NCBI RefSeq assembly: GCF_001427905.1
Contig: NZ_LMEF01000029.1
Location: 565,303-629,302, forward strand
Direction: 5' to 3'
DNA length: 64,000 nt
Origin: Flavobacterium sp. Root420
Lineage (GTDB): Bacteria > Bacteroidota > Bacteroidia > Flavobacteriales > Flavobacteriaceae
Notes under the pieces: model-generated
The model's input: the letters and a program-made list of their open reading frames with translations, nothing else
Databases searched by the model: none
Told to the model about the DNA's origin: nothing
Translations under genes and position numbers: made by a program
In this document: positions 17,399 to 25,716 of the stretch, piece by piece
Numbering within the stretch: the stretch's first letter is position 1
Layout: each line of letters starts with the position of its first letter

Positions 17399-20071
17399 AT
17401 GAGAAGTTTTAAATTACTAAAGACATTTTTTGCTGTAATGCTGTTTGCATTACTGTCTAATTTGATGTATGGGCAGGGGCCTATACCTTTTACCATCAGC
17501 AATACCTCCACCTTTAACGACAACGAATTGTATGTGGCTATTGTAGGTATTGATTACACTACCGGAAATCACGTTTGGGTAAATGCCAAAACGAGTCAGG
17601 TTTTACCAATGAGTTCGTCTTATAACACAGTTACGGGACCAACAATTGGTGGCAACACGGGACCGGGACAAAACTCAAAATATGCCAATTGTTTTACCAA
17701 GTTGAGTGAGATTCCGAACAAAACTTTTACTCTGCCGCAAATTGCAGGTTGTAGAGTTTTTATTGCCAAAGGACAACAGTTGTATTTTTACTTTTTTGGA
17801 GCAAGTGGAGCGCCTTCTGGCTATACTTCGCCAAATCCGTTGAATGCAACGGATCCGAATCAGGGAATTTTGTATGAAATCATCGAATTGACCAATAATC
17901 AATATGGTTTCTTTGGAAATCCTTCGAGAGTGGATTCGTATAAATACCCAATGGGATTGGAGTTATTTGGAGCAAACGGCTATCAAAAAAGAGTAGGTGA
18001 ATTAAAAAAACACGCTGATATTGTAGCGGCTTTCAAAGCCAATGTTCCATCAGAGTTTCAGGGTTGTGTAAATGACGCTACAGGAGAAATTACAGCGCCA
18101 TCAAAAACACCCGCTTTCGCAGATGGAACCGGAGGAACTTCTGTCGGACCTCAGGCCAACTACCTAAAATCTTATATTGATGCCATTTGGAACAAATATA
18201 AAAATGAAGATTTAATATTCTTTGCCGGTGATGCCGGAGTTTTCAAAGGAAGAGTCATTGGCGAACAACTGGAAATGGTTGGACAATCAGGAGGTTTTAC
18301 GGGCCGTACCGGAAGAGTTCAAAACCGACCTTCGACTCAGGAAGCGCTTGAAGGAAAAGGCGTTCTTGACAGAAGATTAGTCGACGGAGATTTAGATCTT
18401 GTGATTCAGGCACAACTAACAGCTGCGATTAACAGACATGTTGTAAATACTACCACTGCAAATCCGGGACAACAAAACTGGTATGATGCATCAAAATTCT
18501 ATCAGGTAAATCCAACGAATCATTATTCTAAATTTTGGCATTTGCCAGGCATTAGCGTTGATAATCTGGCATACGGATTTGCTTATGATGATGTGGCCGA
18601 TCAATCGCCATCGCTTCATTCTCCACAGCCAACAAAAGTAATTGCTAGTTTTGGAGGTTATGCCGGATCAGTTCCTTCAGTACCGGCTACCACAGATGTG
18701 ATTACGGTTTATAAAGATTGTAACTACACCGGTTTTTCTGGCGGACTAACTATTGGTGATTATAATCTGGCGCGTTTGAATACTTTGGGTGTTTTAAATG
18801 ATGACATTTCTTCGCTTAAAGTGGCAAAGGGTTTTCAGGCTATTTTGTATCAGGATGATAATTTTACAGGAGCTTCAACCGTAATTAATTCTGATAATTC
18901 CTGTCTAAATACAACCTGGAATGACAAAGTATCTTCTATCAGGATTCTTGCAAACGGAACGACTACTTTAGGAAATCAGACTTTCTTTTTACAAAACAGG
19001 AACAGTAACCTGAATATGGATGTCTGGAACGCAAGTACGGCAAACGGTGCTAATGTGGCGCAGGGAACTGTAAACGGGGCCAACAACCAGAAATTTACTT
19101 TTACGCATTTGGGTGACGGTATGTATAAAATTATCGCCAATCACAGCGGACAATCTTTAGACGTAAATAACTTTAATAAAGACAATGGCGCCAATGTAGA
19201 GCAATATCCATACAATGCTACTTCAAATCAGCAATTTATATTGGTTGCAACAGGCGATGGCTTTTATAAAATTGTAGCCAGACACAGTGGTAAATTAATA
19301 GAAGTTGCAGGTGCAAGCACAACAAGTGGTGCCAATGTTCAGCAATGGCAGGATAACGGCCAGACGTGCGCACAATGGAAATTAGTTCCCGCGACAAGTT
19401 CGCAAACCTCTGTTTTAATTCAGGCTGAAGATTATTCTGCCATGAACGGTATTCAGGTTGAAGCAACCACAGATACAGGAGGAGGTTCGAATGTAGGTTA
19501 TACTGAAACGGGTGACTGGATAGCTTATAACAGCATAAGTTTTCCAACTACCGGTTCTTATTTAATCGAATACAGAGTCGCAAGTGCTGTAACTGGCGGT
19601 AAATTATCATCTGATTTAAATGGAGGAACTATTGTATTGGGCAATGTTGATATTCCAAATACGGGAGGATGGCAAAACTGGCAAACGGTTTCTCAAACGG
19701 TAAACGTGAATGCAGGAACTTACAATTTTGGAATCTACATTCAGAACACCGGAATGAATATCAACTGGATAAAAATCACAAAAGTGGGTGCTGGTCTGGC
19801 TGCTAAAGCGGCTGTAGCTTCAGTTGAAGAAGAAACCCCAGTCGAAACGGTTTTAAATGTTTATCCAAGTCCGGTTGAAAATACCCTTTTTGTTACCACA
19901 GATATTTCCGGAGAAAACGTAAAAATTGTGGACTCACAAACCGGAACAGTTGTTTCAGCTTTAAAAGGCAATAACAATGGTATCGATGTTTCGCACTTAA
20001 GAAAAGGAATCTATTTGATTGTTTTTGAAAAAGAAGGTAAACAGACGATCAAGCGCTTTATAAAAAAATAG
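17399..20071 (+). CDS. Secreted GH64 beta-1,3-glucanase with crystallin, ricin-B, CBM6 and T9SS domains
   Basis: After a signal peptide (to about residue 25), residues 27-415 match the GH64/thaumatin-like beta-1,3-glucanases (PFTISNTSTFNDNELYVAIV, GCRVFIAKGQQLYFYF, DLIFFAGDAGVFKG, NPTNHYSKFWHLPGISVDNL). Such enzymes release oligomers, typically laminaripentaose, from beta-1,3-glucan. A beta/gamma-crystallin domain follows (about 433-519; YKDCNYTGFSGGL, LYQDDNFTGAS), then a ricin-B/CBM13-like lectin domain (526-668), CBM6 (672-796; IQAEDYSAMNGIQVEATTDT) and a type A T9SS sorting domain (819-890). Residues from 433 onward closely match the C-terminal part of the protease at 22098. The likely target is wall beta-glucan of fungi, yeasts or algae. 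Confidence 0.92.
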   Translation: MRSFKLLKTFFAVMLFALLSNLMYGQGPIPFTISNTSTFNDNELYVAIVGIDYTTGNHVWVNAKTSQVLPMSSSYNTVTGPTIGGNTGPGQNSKYANCFTKLSEIPNKTFTLPQIAGCRVFIAKGQQLYFYFFGASGAPSGYTSPNPLNATDPNQGILYEIIELTNNQYGFFGNPSRVDSYKYPMGLELFGANGYQKRVGELKKHADIVAAFKANVPSEFQGCVNDATGEITAPSKTPAFADGTGGTSVGPQANYLKSYIDAIWNKYKNEDLIFFAGDAGVFKGRVIGEQLEMVGQSGGFTGRTGRVQNRPSTQEALEGKGVLDRRLVDGDLDLVIQAQLTAAINRHVVNTTTANPGQQNWYDASKFYQVNPTNHYSKFWHLPGISVDNLAYGFAYDDVADQSPSLHSPQPTKVIASFGGYAGSVPSVPATTDVITVYKDCNYTGFSGGLTIGDYNLARLNTLGVLNDDISSLKVAKGFQAILYQDDNFTGASTVINSDNSCLNTTWNDKVSSIRILANGTTTLGNQTFFLQNRNSNLNMDVWNASTANGANVAQGTVNGANNQKFTFTHLGDGMYKIIANHSGQSLDVNNFNKDNGANVEQYPYNATSNQQFILVATGDGFYKIVARHSGKLIEVAGASTTSGANVQQWQDNGQTCAQWKLVPATSSQTSVLIQAEDYSAMNGIQVEATTDTGGGSNVGYTETGDWIAYNSISFPTTGSYLIEYRVASAVTGGKLSSDLNGGTIVLGNVDIPNTGGWQNWQTVSQTVNVNAGTYNFGIYIQNTGMNINWIKITKVGAGLAAKAAVASVEEETPVETVLNVYPSPVENTLFVTTDISGENVKIVDSQTGTVVSALKGNNNGIDVSHLRKGIYLIVFEKEGKQTIKRFIKK

Positions 20072-20143
20072 TTTTAAAAACGGATTTTAGGCTTCAAACT
20101 TAGATTTCAGATTGATTTGCCCCTGATTTTTAAATGAAGTAAG

Positions 20144-20180
20144 TGGAATTTGGTATCAAGTAATTTGGTATCAAATTCCA
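20144..20180. repeat. Short inverted repeat containing a direct repeat
   Basis: tggaattt (20144-20151) pairs with aaattcca (20173-20180), and the text between contains the direct repeat atttggtatcaa twice. It lies in the 164-base gap between the GH64 and GH18 genes. It may form a weak hairpin, with no clear U-tract. Confidence 0.35.
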
Positions 20181-20235
20181 TCTAAAATCTAAAATTCCAT
20201 TTATAAATCCCTTTAATCTATTAAAACAAATTACT

Positions 20236-21873
20236 ATGAAAAACAATTACAAAACAATGCAGCTAAAATGGATGATCATTTTGGCATTGGGTGTTTTTAA
20301 TTTAGCAATTGCCCAAAAAAAAGTTATCGCTTACATTCCCAACTGGATCGATTTGAATGCTTTTTCAAGCAGTATTCAGTACAGTAAATTAACGCACATT
20401 AATATTGCCTTTGAGAATCCGGATGCCAATGGATATCTGACTTTCAATTCAGGAAGCAATACCATTATTAATGCGGCACACGGTCAAAATATTAAGGTTT
20501 TTGTTTCCCTTGGCGGTGGTGCAGTTTCAGAAGGTGGTGCCATTCGCGACAATTATTTTAATCTGATTACACCGGCAAACAGAACAGCTTTTGTTCAAAA
20601 AATCTACGACTATGTGGTGGCCCACAATTTTGACGGAGTCGATGTCGATTTAGAAGGTCCTGCAATTAATGGCGACTACGGAGGTTTTGTAATTGCTTTG
20701 GCCAATAAACTGCATGCCAATGGCAAATTGATTTCAGCAGCGCTTTCAGAAGGATATGGCGGTGCCAATGTACCTGCATCTACTTTTGCAGCCTATGACT
20801 GGATCAATATCATGGCTTATGATGCAACAGGTCCTTGGGCACCAAATAACCCGGGACAGCATTCTCCATACAGTATGGCCGTTAATCAGTTTAATTACTG
20901 GACAGGAAGAGGTTTACCGGCTAGTAAAGCCATTATTGGATTACCTTTTTACGGATATGGTTTTGGAGCTTCGGCCAATCAGGGAATTTCTTATGCCAAT
21001 ATTGTAGCGCAATATCCCGGAGCAGAAAATGTTGATCAGGTGGGAAATACTATTTATTACAACGGAATTCCAACGATCAAAGCAAAAACAACTTTTGCGA
21101 TTCAAAATGCCGGCGGTGTAATGATTTGGGAATTATCTCAGGATGCTGTTGGTTCTAAATCCTTATTGACAGCCGTAAATCAGGTGATTACCGGAAGCCA
21201 GCCACCAACAGGCGGAACTTTAATCCAGGCGGAAAACTACTCGACAATGAGCGGCGTTCAAACAGAAGCCACAACAGATACTGGCGGAGGTTTAAACGTA
21301 GGTTACGCAGATACAGGCGATTGGATGGCGTATTATAACATCAATTTTCCAACTTCGGGTAATTACGTAATTGAATACCGTGTAGCGAGTGCTGTGAACG
21401 GAGCCAGAATATCATCAGATTTAAGTGCAGGAACAATTCAGTTAGGAGCAATTAATGTACCCAATACAGGAGGATGGCAAAACTGGCAGACCATCACGCA
21501 AACAGTTAATGTAAACGCCGGAACGTATAACTTCGGAATCTATATTCAGAGTTCTGGTGTGAATTTAAACTGGTTCCGAATTACAAAATCGGCTTCTGGT
21601 TTGGCAGCAAAAACAGCTTTAACAGAAACAGTTTCTGAAGAAAAGATTGAAAGTCTGACTATTTATCCAAATCCTACAGAAAGCACTATTTTCTTTACTG
21701 CTGAAGTTTCAGGAGCCAATGTGAGTGTTATAAATTCTCAGGGTGGTGACACGGTTTGGGTACAGAAAATCGTTAACAACAGTCTTGATGTTTCTGGTTT
21801 AAAATCGGGAATCTATCTGATTTTAGTAGAAAAAAACGGAATCAAAACAGTAAGACGTTTTATTAAAAAATAG
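20236..21873 (+). CDS. Secreted GH18 chitinase-like enzyme with CBM6 and T9SS domain
   Basis: The 545-residue protein has a signal peptide (cleavage near IAIAQ) and a GH18 TIM barrel at about 29-325. The catalytic DxxDxDxE motif is present as DGVDVDLEG. Other family signatures are VIAYIPNW, KVFVSLGGG, INIMAYDATGPW and GGVMIWELSQD. Its Glu proton donor is intact, so it should be active on chitin or a related GlcNAc polymer. A CBM6 follows (about 333-457; LIQAENYSTMSGVQTEATTD), homologous to those in the flanking genes, and then a type A sorting domain (about 470-545). An endo-glucosaminidase acting on N-glycans is the main alternative, since GH18 includes both. Confidence 0.92.
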   Translation: MKNNYKTMQLKWMIILALGVFNLAIAQKKVIAYIPNWIDLNAFSSSIQYSKLTHINIAFENPDANGYLTFNSGSNTIINAAHGQNIKVFVSLGGGAVSEGGAIRDNYFNLITPANRTAFVQKIYDYVVAHNFDGVDVDLEGPAINGDYGGFVIALANKLHANGKLISAALSEGYGGANVPASTFAAYDWINIMAYDATGPWAPNNPGQHSPYSMAVNQFNYWTGRGLPASKAIIGLPFYGYGFGASANQGISYANIVAQYPGAENVDQVGNTIYYNGIPTIKAKTTFAIQNAGGVMIWELSQDAVGSKSLLTAVNQVITGSQPPTGGTLIQAENYSTMSGVQTEATTDTGGGLNVGYADTGDWMAYYNINFPTSGNYVIEYRVASAVNGARISSDLSAGTIQLGAINVPNTGGWQNWQTITQTVNVNAGTYNFGIYIQSSGVNLNWFRITKSASGLAAKTALTETVSEEKIESLTIYPNPTESTIFFTAEVSGANVSVINSQGGDTVWVQKIVNNSLDVSGLKSGIYLILVEKNGIKTVRRFIKK

Positions 21874-21883
21874 ATTTTAAAAG

Positions 21884-21935
21884 GGTGCTATTTCTTCTTT
21901 TTTATTAAAAGGAGGAATAGTGCTTTCTTATTATC
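21884..21935 (+). repeat. Imperfect inverted repeat after GH18 gene (possible terminator)
   Basis: tatttcttctttt pairs with aaaaggaggaata (two wobbles) around a short loop, and a few T residues follow. It lies shortly downstream of the GH18 stop codon and could end transcription before the protease gene. Confidence 0.45.
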
Positions 21936-21971
21936 CACTCCCATAGCTATTGGGATAAAAGATTAAAAAGA

Positions 21972-22073
21972 TTTTATTTCACGCAGATTCCGCAGATTTG
22001 AGCAGATTTAATTTGGATAATTTATCTGCGTGTATCTGCTTAAATCTTTTTAAAATCTGCGTGAAAAATAAAA
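21972..22073. repeat. Nested cacgcagatt inverted repeat
   Basis: The outer arms ttttatttcacgcagatt and aatctgcgtgaaaaataaaa are nearly complementary. Inner arms gatttgagcagat and atctgcttaaatc pair with one wobble. The whole block can fold into a long stem just upstream of the protease gene. Related cagatt-type text occurs near 6690 and 12990. Confidence 0.65.
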
Positions 22074-22097
22074 AGTAACCCCAAATCTACCTTACAT

Positions 22098-24980
22098 ATG
22101 AACACCAATTACAAATTTAGGTTAAGCTTATTTCTATTTCTGGCTTTTAGCAGTTTTGCAATTGCACAGACTTCCTTAGGCTCGACCAAGACTTTTATGA
22201 ATACTTTAAAGCAGGAACTGGTGACCAGTACAACCTCAAAAAGTACAGAAAAAACCATTTTACTTCAGGTTGAAAATTCAAAAAACTTTAAAGGGAAAAT
22301 CAATTATAAAGAATCAAATGCGTCTAGTGAATTCCTGATTGGAGAAATTAAAGATGTTCCGGAATCTTCTTTTTTCGTTAAAGTATTGGATAAAAAGCTT
22401 GAAGGTCATATTATTTTAAAGAAAACAAAAGAAGCCTACAAATATTATTCAGATGCTCAGGGAAATGCCTATGTTTCTAAAGTGGATATTAATACCATTG
22501 TTTGTATCAATTTTGATGATATGCCTGAGAACACTAAAAAAACAACAAATAAAACAGCCGCGGTCGCTGCAATTGCACCGGCCTTATTGAATTTACAAAG
22601 TTTACCGGGTGCGGCAGGTTGTGTACTATTAGATTTTGACGGCTATAATATGCCGGCAGGAAATCTATGGAATAACGGAAACGCAATCAATGCAGCACCA
22701 TCAGGAATGAGCGATGCTGATGTTCAGCAACATTGGGAAGTAGTGGCAGAAGATTACCGACCTTTTAATCTAAATGTGACTACAAGTGAAGCCGTTTTTA
22801 ATTCGTATCCAAGAAACAGAAGAATGCGCGTGGTGGTAACTCCAACCAATACTGCAGCTCCGGGAGCAGGAGGTGTCGCTTATATTGGTTCCTTCAATTG
22901 GGACAATGATGTACCTTGTTGGGTATTTATTACTTCGGGTAAATCGGGTGGAGATGCCTCAGCGCATGAAGTTGGACATACTTTCGATTTGGGTCATGAT
23001 GGCCGTACCACTCCAAAAGAAGATTATTTTGTTGGGATAAACAATACTTCGTGGGCACCCATTATGGGAGCGGGTTATTACAGGCCTGTTGTGCAATGGA
23101 GCAAAGGAGAATATGATTATGCCAATAACAAACAAGATGACGTTGCAACTATTGCAGGTTCTAAATTTGGAGTTGGTTACAGAGGCGATGATTACGGGAA
23201 TACTACAGCTTCTGCCACCACTTTGGATTATAACGGAAGCGGTGCTATTAATCAGAAAAACGGAATTGTTTCAAGTGAAGCTGATTATGATTTTTTTACG
23301 TTTACTACGGGAGGCGGAAATGTATCTATAAATGCAAATACGGTTTCCAGAGACGGAAATCTGCATCTTTTGCTTCGATTGTATAATTCGGCCGGAGCCG
23401 AAATGGGAACGTACTGGAATTCTGATCCTTTTGCTTTAAATGCTTCAATGAATGTGAATTTGCCTGCCGGAAAATATTTTATTGGTGTTGACGGTAGCGG
23501 AGCAGGAAGTGCCGGTTACGGAGGATATTCGGCTTACGGTTCTATCGGAAGTTATTCGATTACCGGAACGATTCCGCCAGGGGGGAATATAGCCGCTTCA
23601 ACCGATGTTATTACAGCTTACAAAGATTGCAATTACACTGGATTTTCAGGTGGATTGACCATCGGAGATTATAACCTGGCACGCTTAAATTCTTTGGGAA
23701 TCTTAAATGATGATATTTCGTCACTTAGAATTACGCAGGGTTTTCAGGCGATTTTATATCAGGATGATAATTTTAGCGGCGCTTCGACTGTAATTAATTC
23801 TGATAATTCGTGTCTGAATACAACGTGGAATGACAAAGTAAGTTCGATTCGAATTCTGGCCAACGGCGTTACCACTTTAGGAAATCAGACTTTCTTTTTA
23901 CAAAACAGAAACAGCGGTCTCAATATGGATGTCTGGAATGCCAGTTTAGCTAACGGAGCCAATGTCGCGCAGGGAACTGTAAATACAGGAAATAATCAAA
24001 AATTTACTTTCACCCATTTAGGTGATGGCCTTTATAAAATTATTGCCAATCACAGCGGACAATCTTTAGATGTAAATAATTTTAATAAGGATAATGGTGC
24101 CAATGTGGAGCAATATCCATACAACGGAACCACCAATCAGCAATTTATTTTATTTGCAGCCGGTGACGGATTTTATAAGATTATTGCCAGACACAGTGGT
24201 AAACTGGTCGAAGTCGCAGGAGCGAGCACGGCAAATGCTGCGAATGTACAGCAATGGCAGGATAATGGCCAGACTTGTGGACAATGGAAATTAATCTCCA
24301 CCACAACTACCCAAACTTCAACTTTAATTCAGGCCGAAGATTATTCTGCAATGAGTGGCATTCAGGTAGAAGCCACGACAGATACTGGAGAAGGATCGAA
24401 CGTTGGTTATACCGAAACGGGCGATTGGATTGCGTACAATAACATCAATTTTCCAACCACAGGTTCTTATTTAATTGAATACAGAGTGGCAAGCGGTGTA
24501 ACCGGAGGCAGATTATCATCTGATTTAAACGGAGGAACGATTATTTTAGGAAATGTTGATATACCCAATACTGGAGGCTGGCAAAACTGGCAGACGGTTT
24601 CGCAAACTGTAAGTGTGAATGCCGGAACGTATAATTTTGGAATCTACATTCAAAATACGGGCATGAACATTAACTGGATTAAAATCACCAAAATTGGTGC
24701 AGCTGCTATAACCCGTGAAACTTCATCTATTATTGAAGATGAAAAACCAATTGATGTTGTATTTAATGTATACCCAAATCCGGTTTCAGAGACCTTATTC
24801 TTTACAAAAGATGTTTCGGGAGGAAATCTGAGTGTAGTTGATTCTCAAACAGGAAATGTAGTTTTATTTCAAAAAATAAATGATAATAGTTTGAATGTTT
24901 CTAATTTGAGACAGGGAATTTATTTAGTTGTTTTTGAGAAAGATGGAGAGAAAACGATTAAGCGTTTTATTAAAAAATAA
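22098..24980 (+). CDS. Secreted metzincin-like metalloprotease with PPC, crystallin, ricin-B, CBM6 and T9SS domains
   Basis: The 960-residue protein has a signal peptide (to about residue 24) and a propeptide-like region to about 165. The zinc site HEVGHTFDLGHD is near 292-303, followed by a Met-turn segment (APIMGAGYYRP). A metzincin normally has Gly three residues after the second His, and here it is Asp. Then come a PPC-like domain (about 370-500), a beta/gamma-crystallin domain (about 504), a ricin-B lectin domain (about 596), CBM6 (about 744-868) and a type A T9SS sorting domain (891-960). The last four are close copies of those in the GH64 protein. Carbohydrate-binding modules on a protease suggest it degrades proteins embedded in a polysaccharide wall, such as mannoproteins. 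Confidence 0.85.
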   Translation: MNTNYKFRLSLFLFLAFSSFAIAQTSLGSTKTFMNTLKQELVTSTTSKSTEKTILLQVENSKNFKGKINYKESNASSEFLIGEIKDVPESSFFVKVLDKKLEGHIILKKTKEAYKYYSDAQGNAYVSKVDINTIVCINFDDMPENTKKTTNKTAAVAAIAPALLNLQSLPGAAGCVLLDFDGYNMPAGNLWNNGNAINAAPSGMSDADVQQHWEVVAEDYRPFNLNVTTSEAVFNSYPRNRRMRVVVTPTNTAAPGAGGVAYIGSFNWDNDVPCWVFITSGKSGGDASAHEVGHTFDLGHDGRTTPKEDYFVGINNTSWAPIMGAGYYRPVVQWSKGEYDYANNKQDDVATIAGSKFGVGYRGDDYGNTTASATTLDYNGSGAINQKNGIVSSEADYDFFTFTTGGGNVSINANTVSRDGNLHLLLRLYNSAGAEMGTYWNSDPFALNASMNVNLPAGKYFIGVDGSGAGSAGYGGYSAYGSIGSYSITGTIPPGGNIAASTDVITAYKDCNYTGFSGGLTIGDYNLARLNSLGILNDDISSLRITQGFQAILYQDDNFSGASTVINSDNSCLNTTWNDKVSSIRILANGVTTLGNQTFFLQNRNSGLNMDVWNASLANGANVAQGTVNTGNNQKFTFTHLGDGLYKIIANHSGQSLDVNNFNKDNGANVEQYPYNGTTNQQFILFAAGDGFYKIIARHSGKLVEVAGASTANAANVQQWQDNGQTCGQWKLISTTTTQTSTLIQAEDYSAMSGIQVEATTDTGEGSNVGYTETGDWIAYNNINFPTTGSYLIEYRVASGVTGGRLSSDLNGGTIILGNVDIPNTGGWQNWQTVSQTVSVNAGTYNFGIYIQNTGMNINWIKITKIGAAAITRETSSIIEDEKPIDVVFNVYPNPVSETLFFTKDVSGGNLSVVDSQTGNVVLFQKINDNSLNVSNLRQGIYLVVFEKDGEKTIKRFIKK

Positions 24981-25039
24981 TCCTAACCCATTCGCCATAA
25001 TGGTTTAGATACATTAATTTTAAGGTTTTAATGTAATGG

Positions 25040-25067
25040 AAGGCTGTCAGAAATGGCAGCCTTTTTT
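25040..25067 (+). terminator. Terminator between convergent genes
   Basis: aaggctgtca pairs with tggcagcctt (one wobble) around gaaa, followed by a T-run on the plus strand. It lies 60 bases after the protease stop and abuts the stop of the convergent YdeI-like gene, so it may serve both. Confidence 0.75.
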
Positions 25068-25440
25068 ATGCAGGTTCCCATTTGCCGTTTTCTTTTGCAA
25101 GATTAATCATAAGTTGGCCATGTTCGGTGATTAAACCTTGTTCAATCATCTTTGCTGCGCGGTCTTTGTTGGGCTGGCTCCATTTGCTTTTCTTCGGATT
25201 TCTGGGCGTATAAGTCAGATAGAAACTTTCAAAATCCCTTTTTTTGCACAAACTATCAATCCAGCCAAAACACAAAGCTTCTTCCGTTGCATCATTTAGA
25301 TTGATGCTTTCGACTTTACTTTTTTTGTGGTATAAAATCAACCAGACTGATTTTTCTGTTTGAGAATTTTGCTGTAACCAATCGCGCCATTCTTTTCTGG
25401 TTTGGGCATAAATGGCTAGTTTTCCGTCTTTTGTTTCCAT
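25066..25440 (-). CDS. YdeI/OmpD-associated-like protein, short form
   Basis: From the ATG at 25440 the protein is 124 residues. A TTG four codons upstream is a less likely start. Family signatures are EWRDWLQQNSQTEKSVWLIL, EEALCFGWIDSLCKK, YLTYTPRNPKKSKWSQPNKD and the final LAKENGKWEPA. Members are usually about 190 residues with a C-terminal helical region, and here the protein ends just before that part, directly at the terminator hairpin. It is either a natural short form or a C-terminal truncation. The function is poorly known; some relatives are linked to resistance to cationic peptides or bacteriocins. Confidence 0.8.
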   Translation of the reverse strand: METKDGKLAIYAQTRKEWRDWLQQNSQTEKSVWLILYHKKSKVESINLNDATEEALCFGWIDSLCKKRDFESFYLTYTPRNPKKSKWSQPNKDRAAKMIEQGLITEHGQLMINLAKENGKWEPA

Positions 25441-25496
25441 GATTAATTCCAATTGCTGATATAAATTTAATGAAAAAATTTAACCGCGTAGTTTTT

Positions 25497-25614
25497 TAAC
25501 CGCAAAGTGCGCAATGATTTTATTTTGATTGTGTTTACAACCGCAAAAGTTCGCAAAGCTGGATTGACAAAGCTTTGCGAACATTGCGTAAATCTTAGCG
25601 AACCTTGCGGTTAA
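25497..25614. repeat. Nested inverted repeat of the ttaaccgcaaag type
   Basis: The outer arms ttaaccgcaaag and cttgcggttaa are complementary. The inner arms ttcgcaaagct (25550-25560) and agctttgcgaa (25571-25581) are exact complements. The block lies in the gap between the YdeI-like gene and the phosphoesterase gene, on the upstream side of both. It is the same family as 699-868 and 27662-27937. Confidence 0.7.
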
Positions 25615-25716
25615 ATAATTAAGCACTAAAAATTATTATTCGGTAACAATAAGTTAAAGGCTTTTCATCTATTAATATATAAAATTGCAAATCCCCATTT
25701 ATGAAAAACTTAATCG

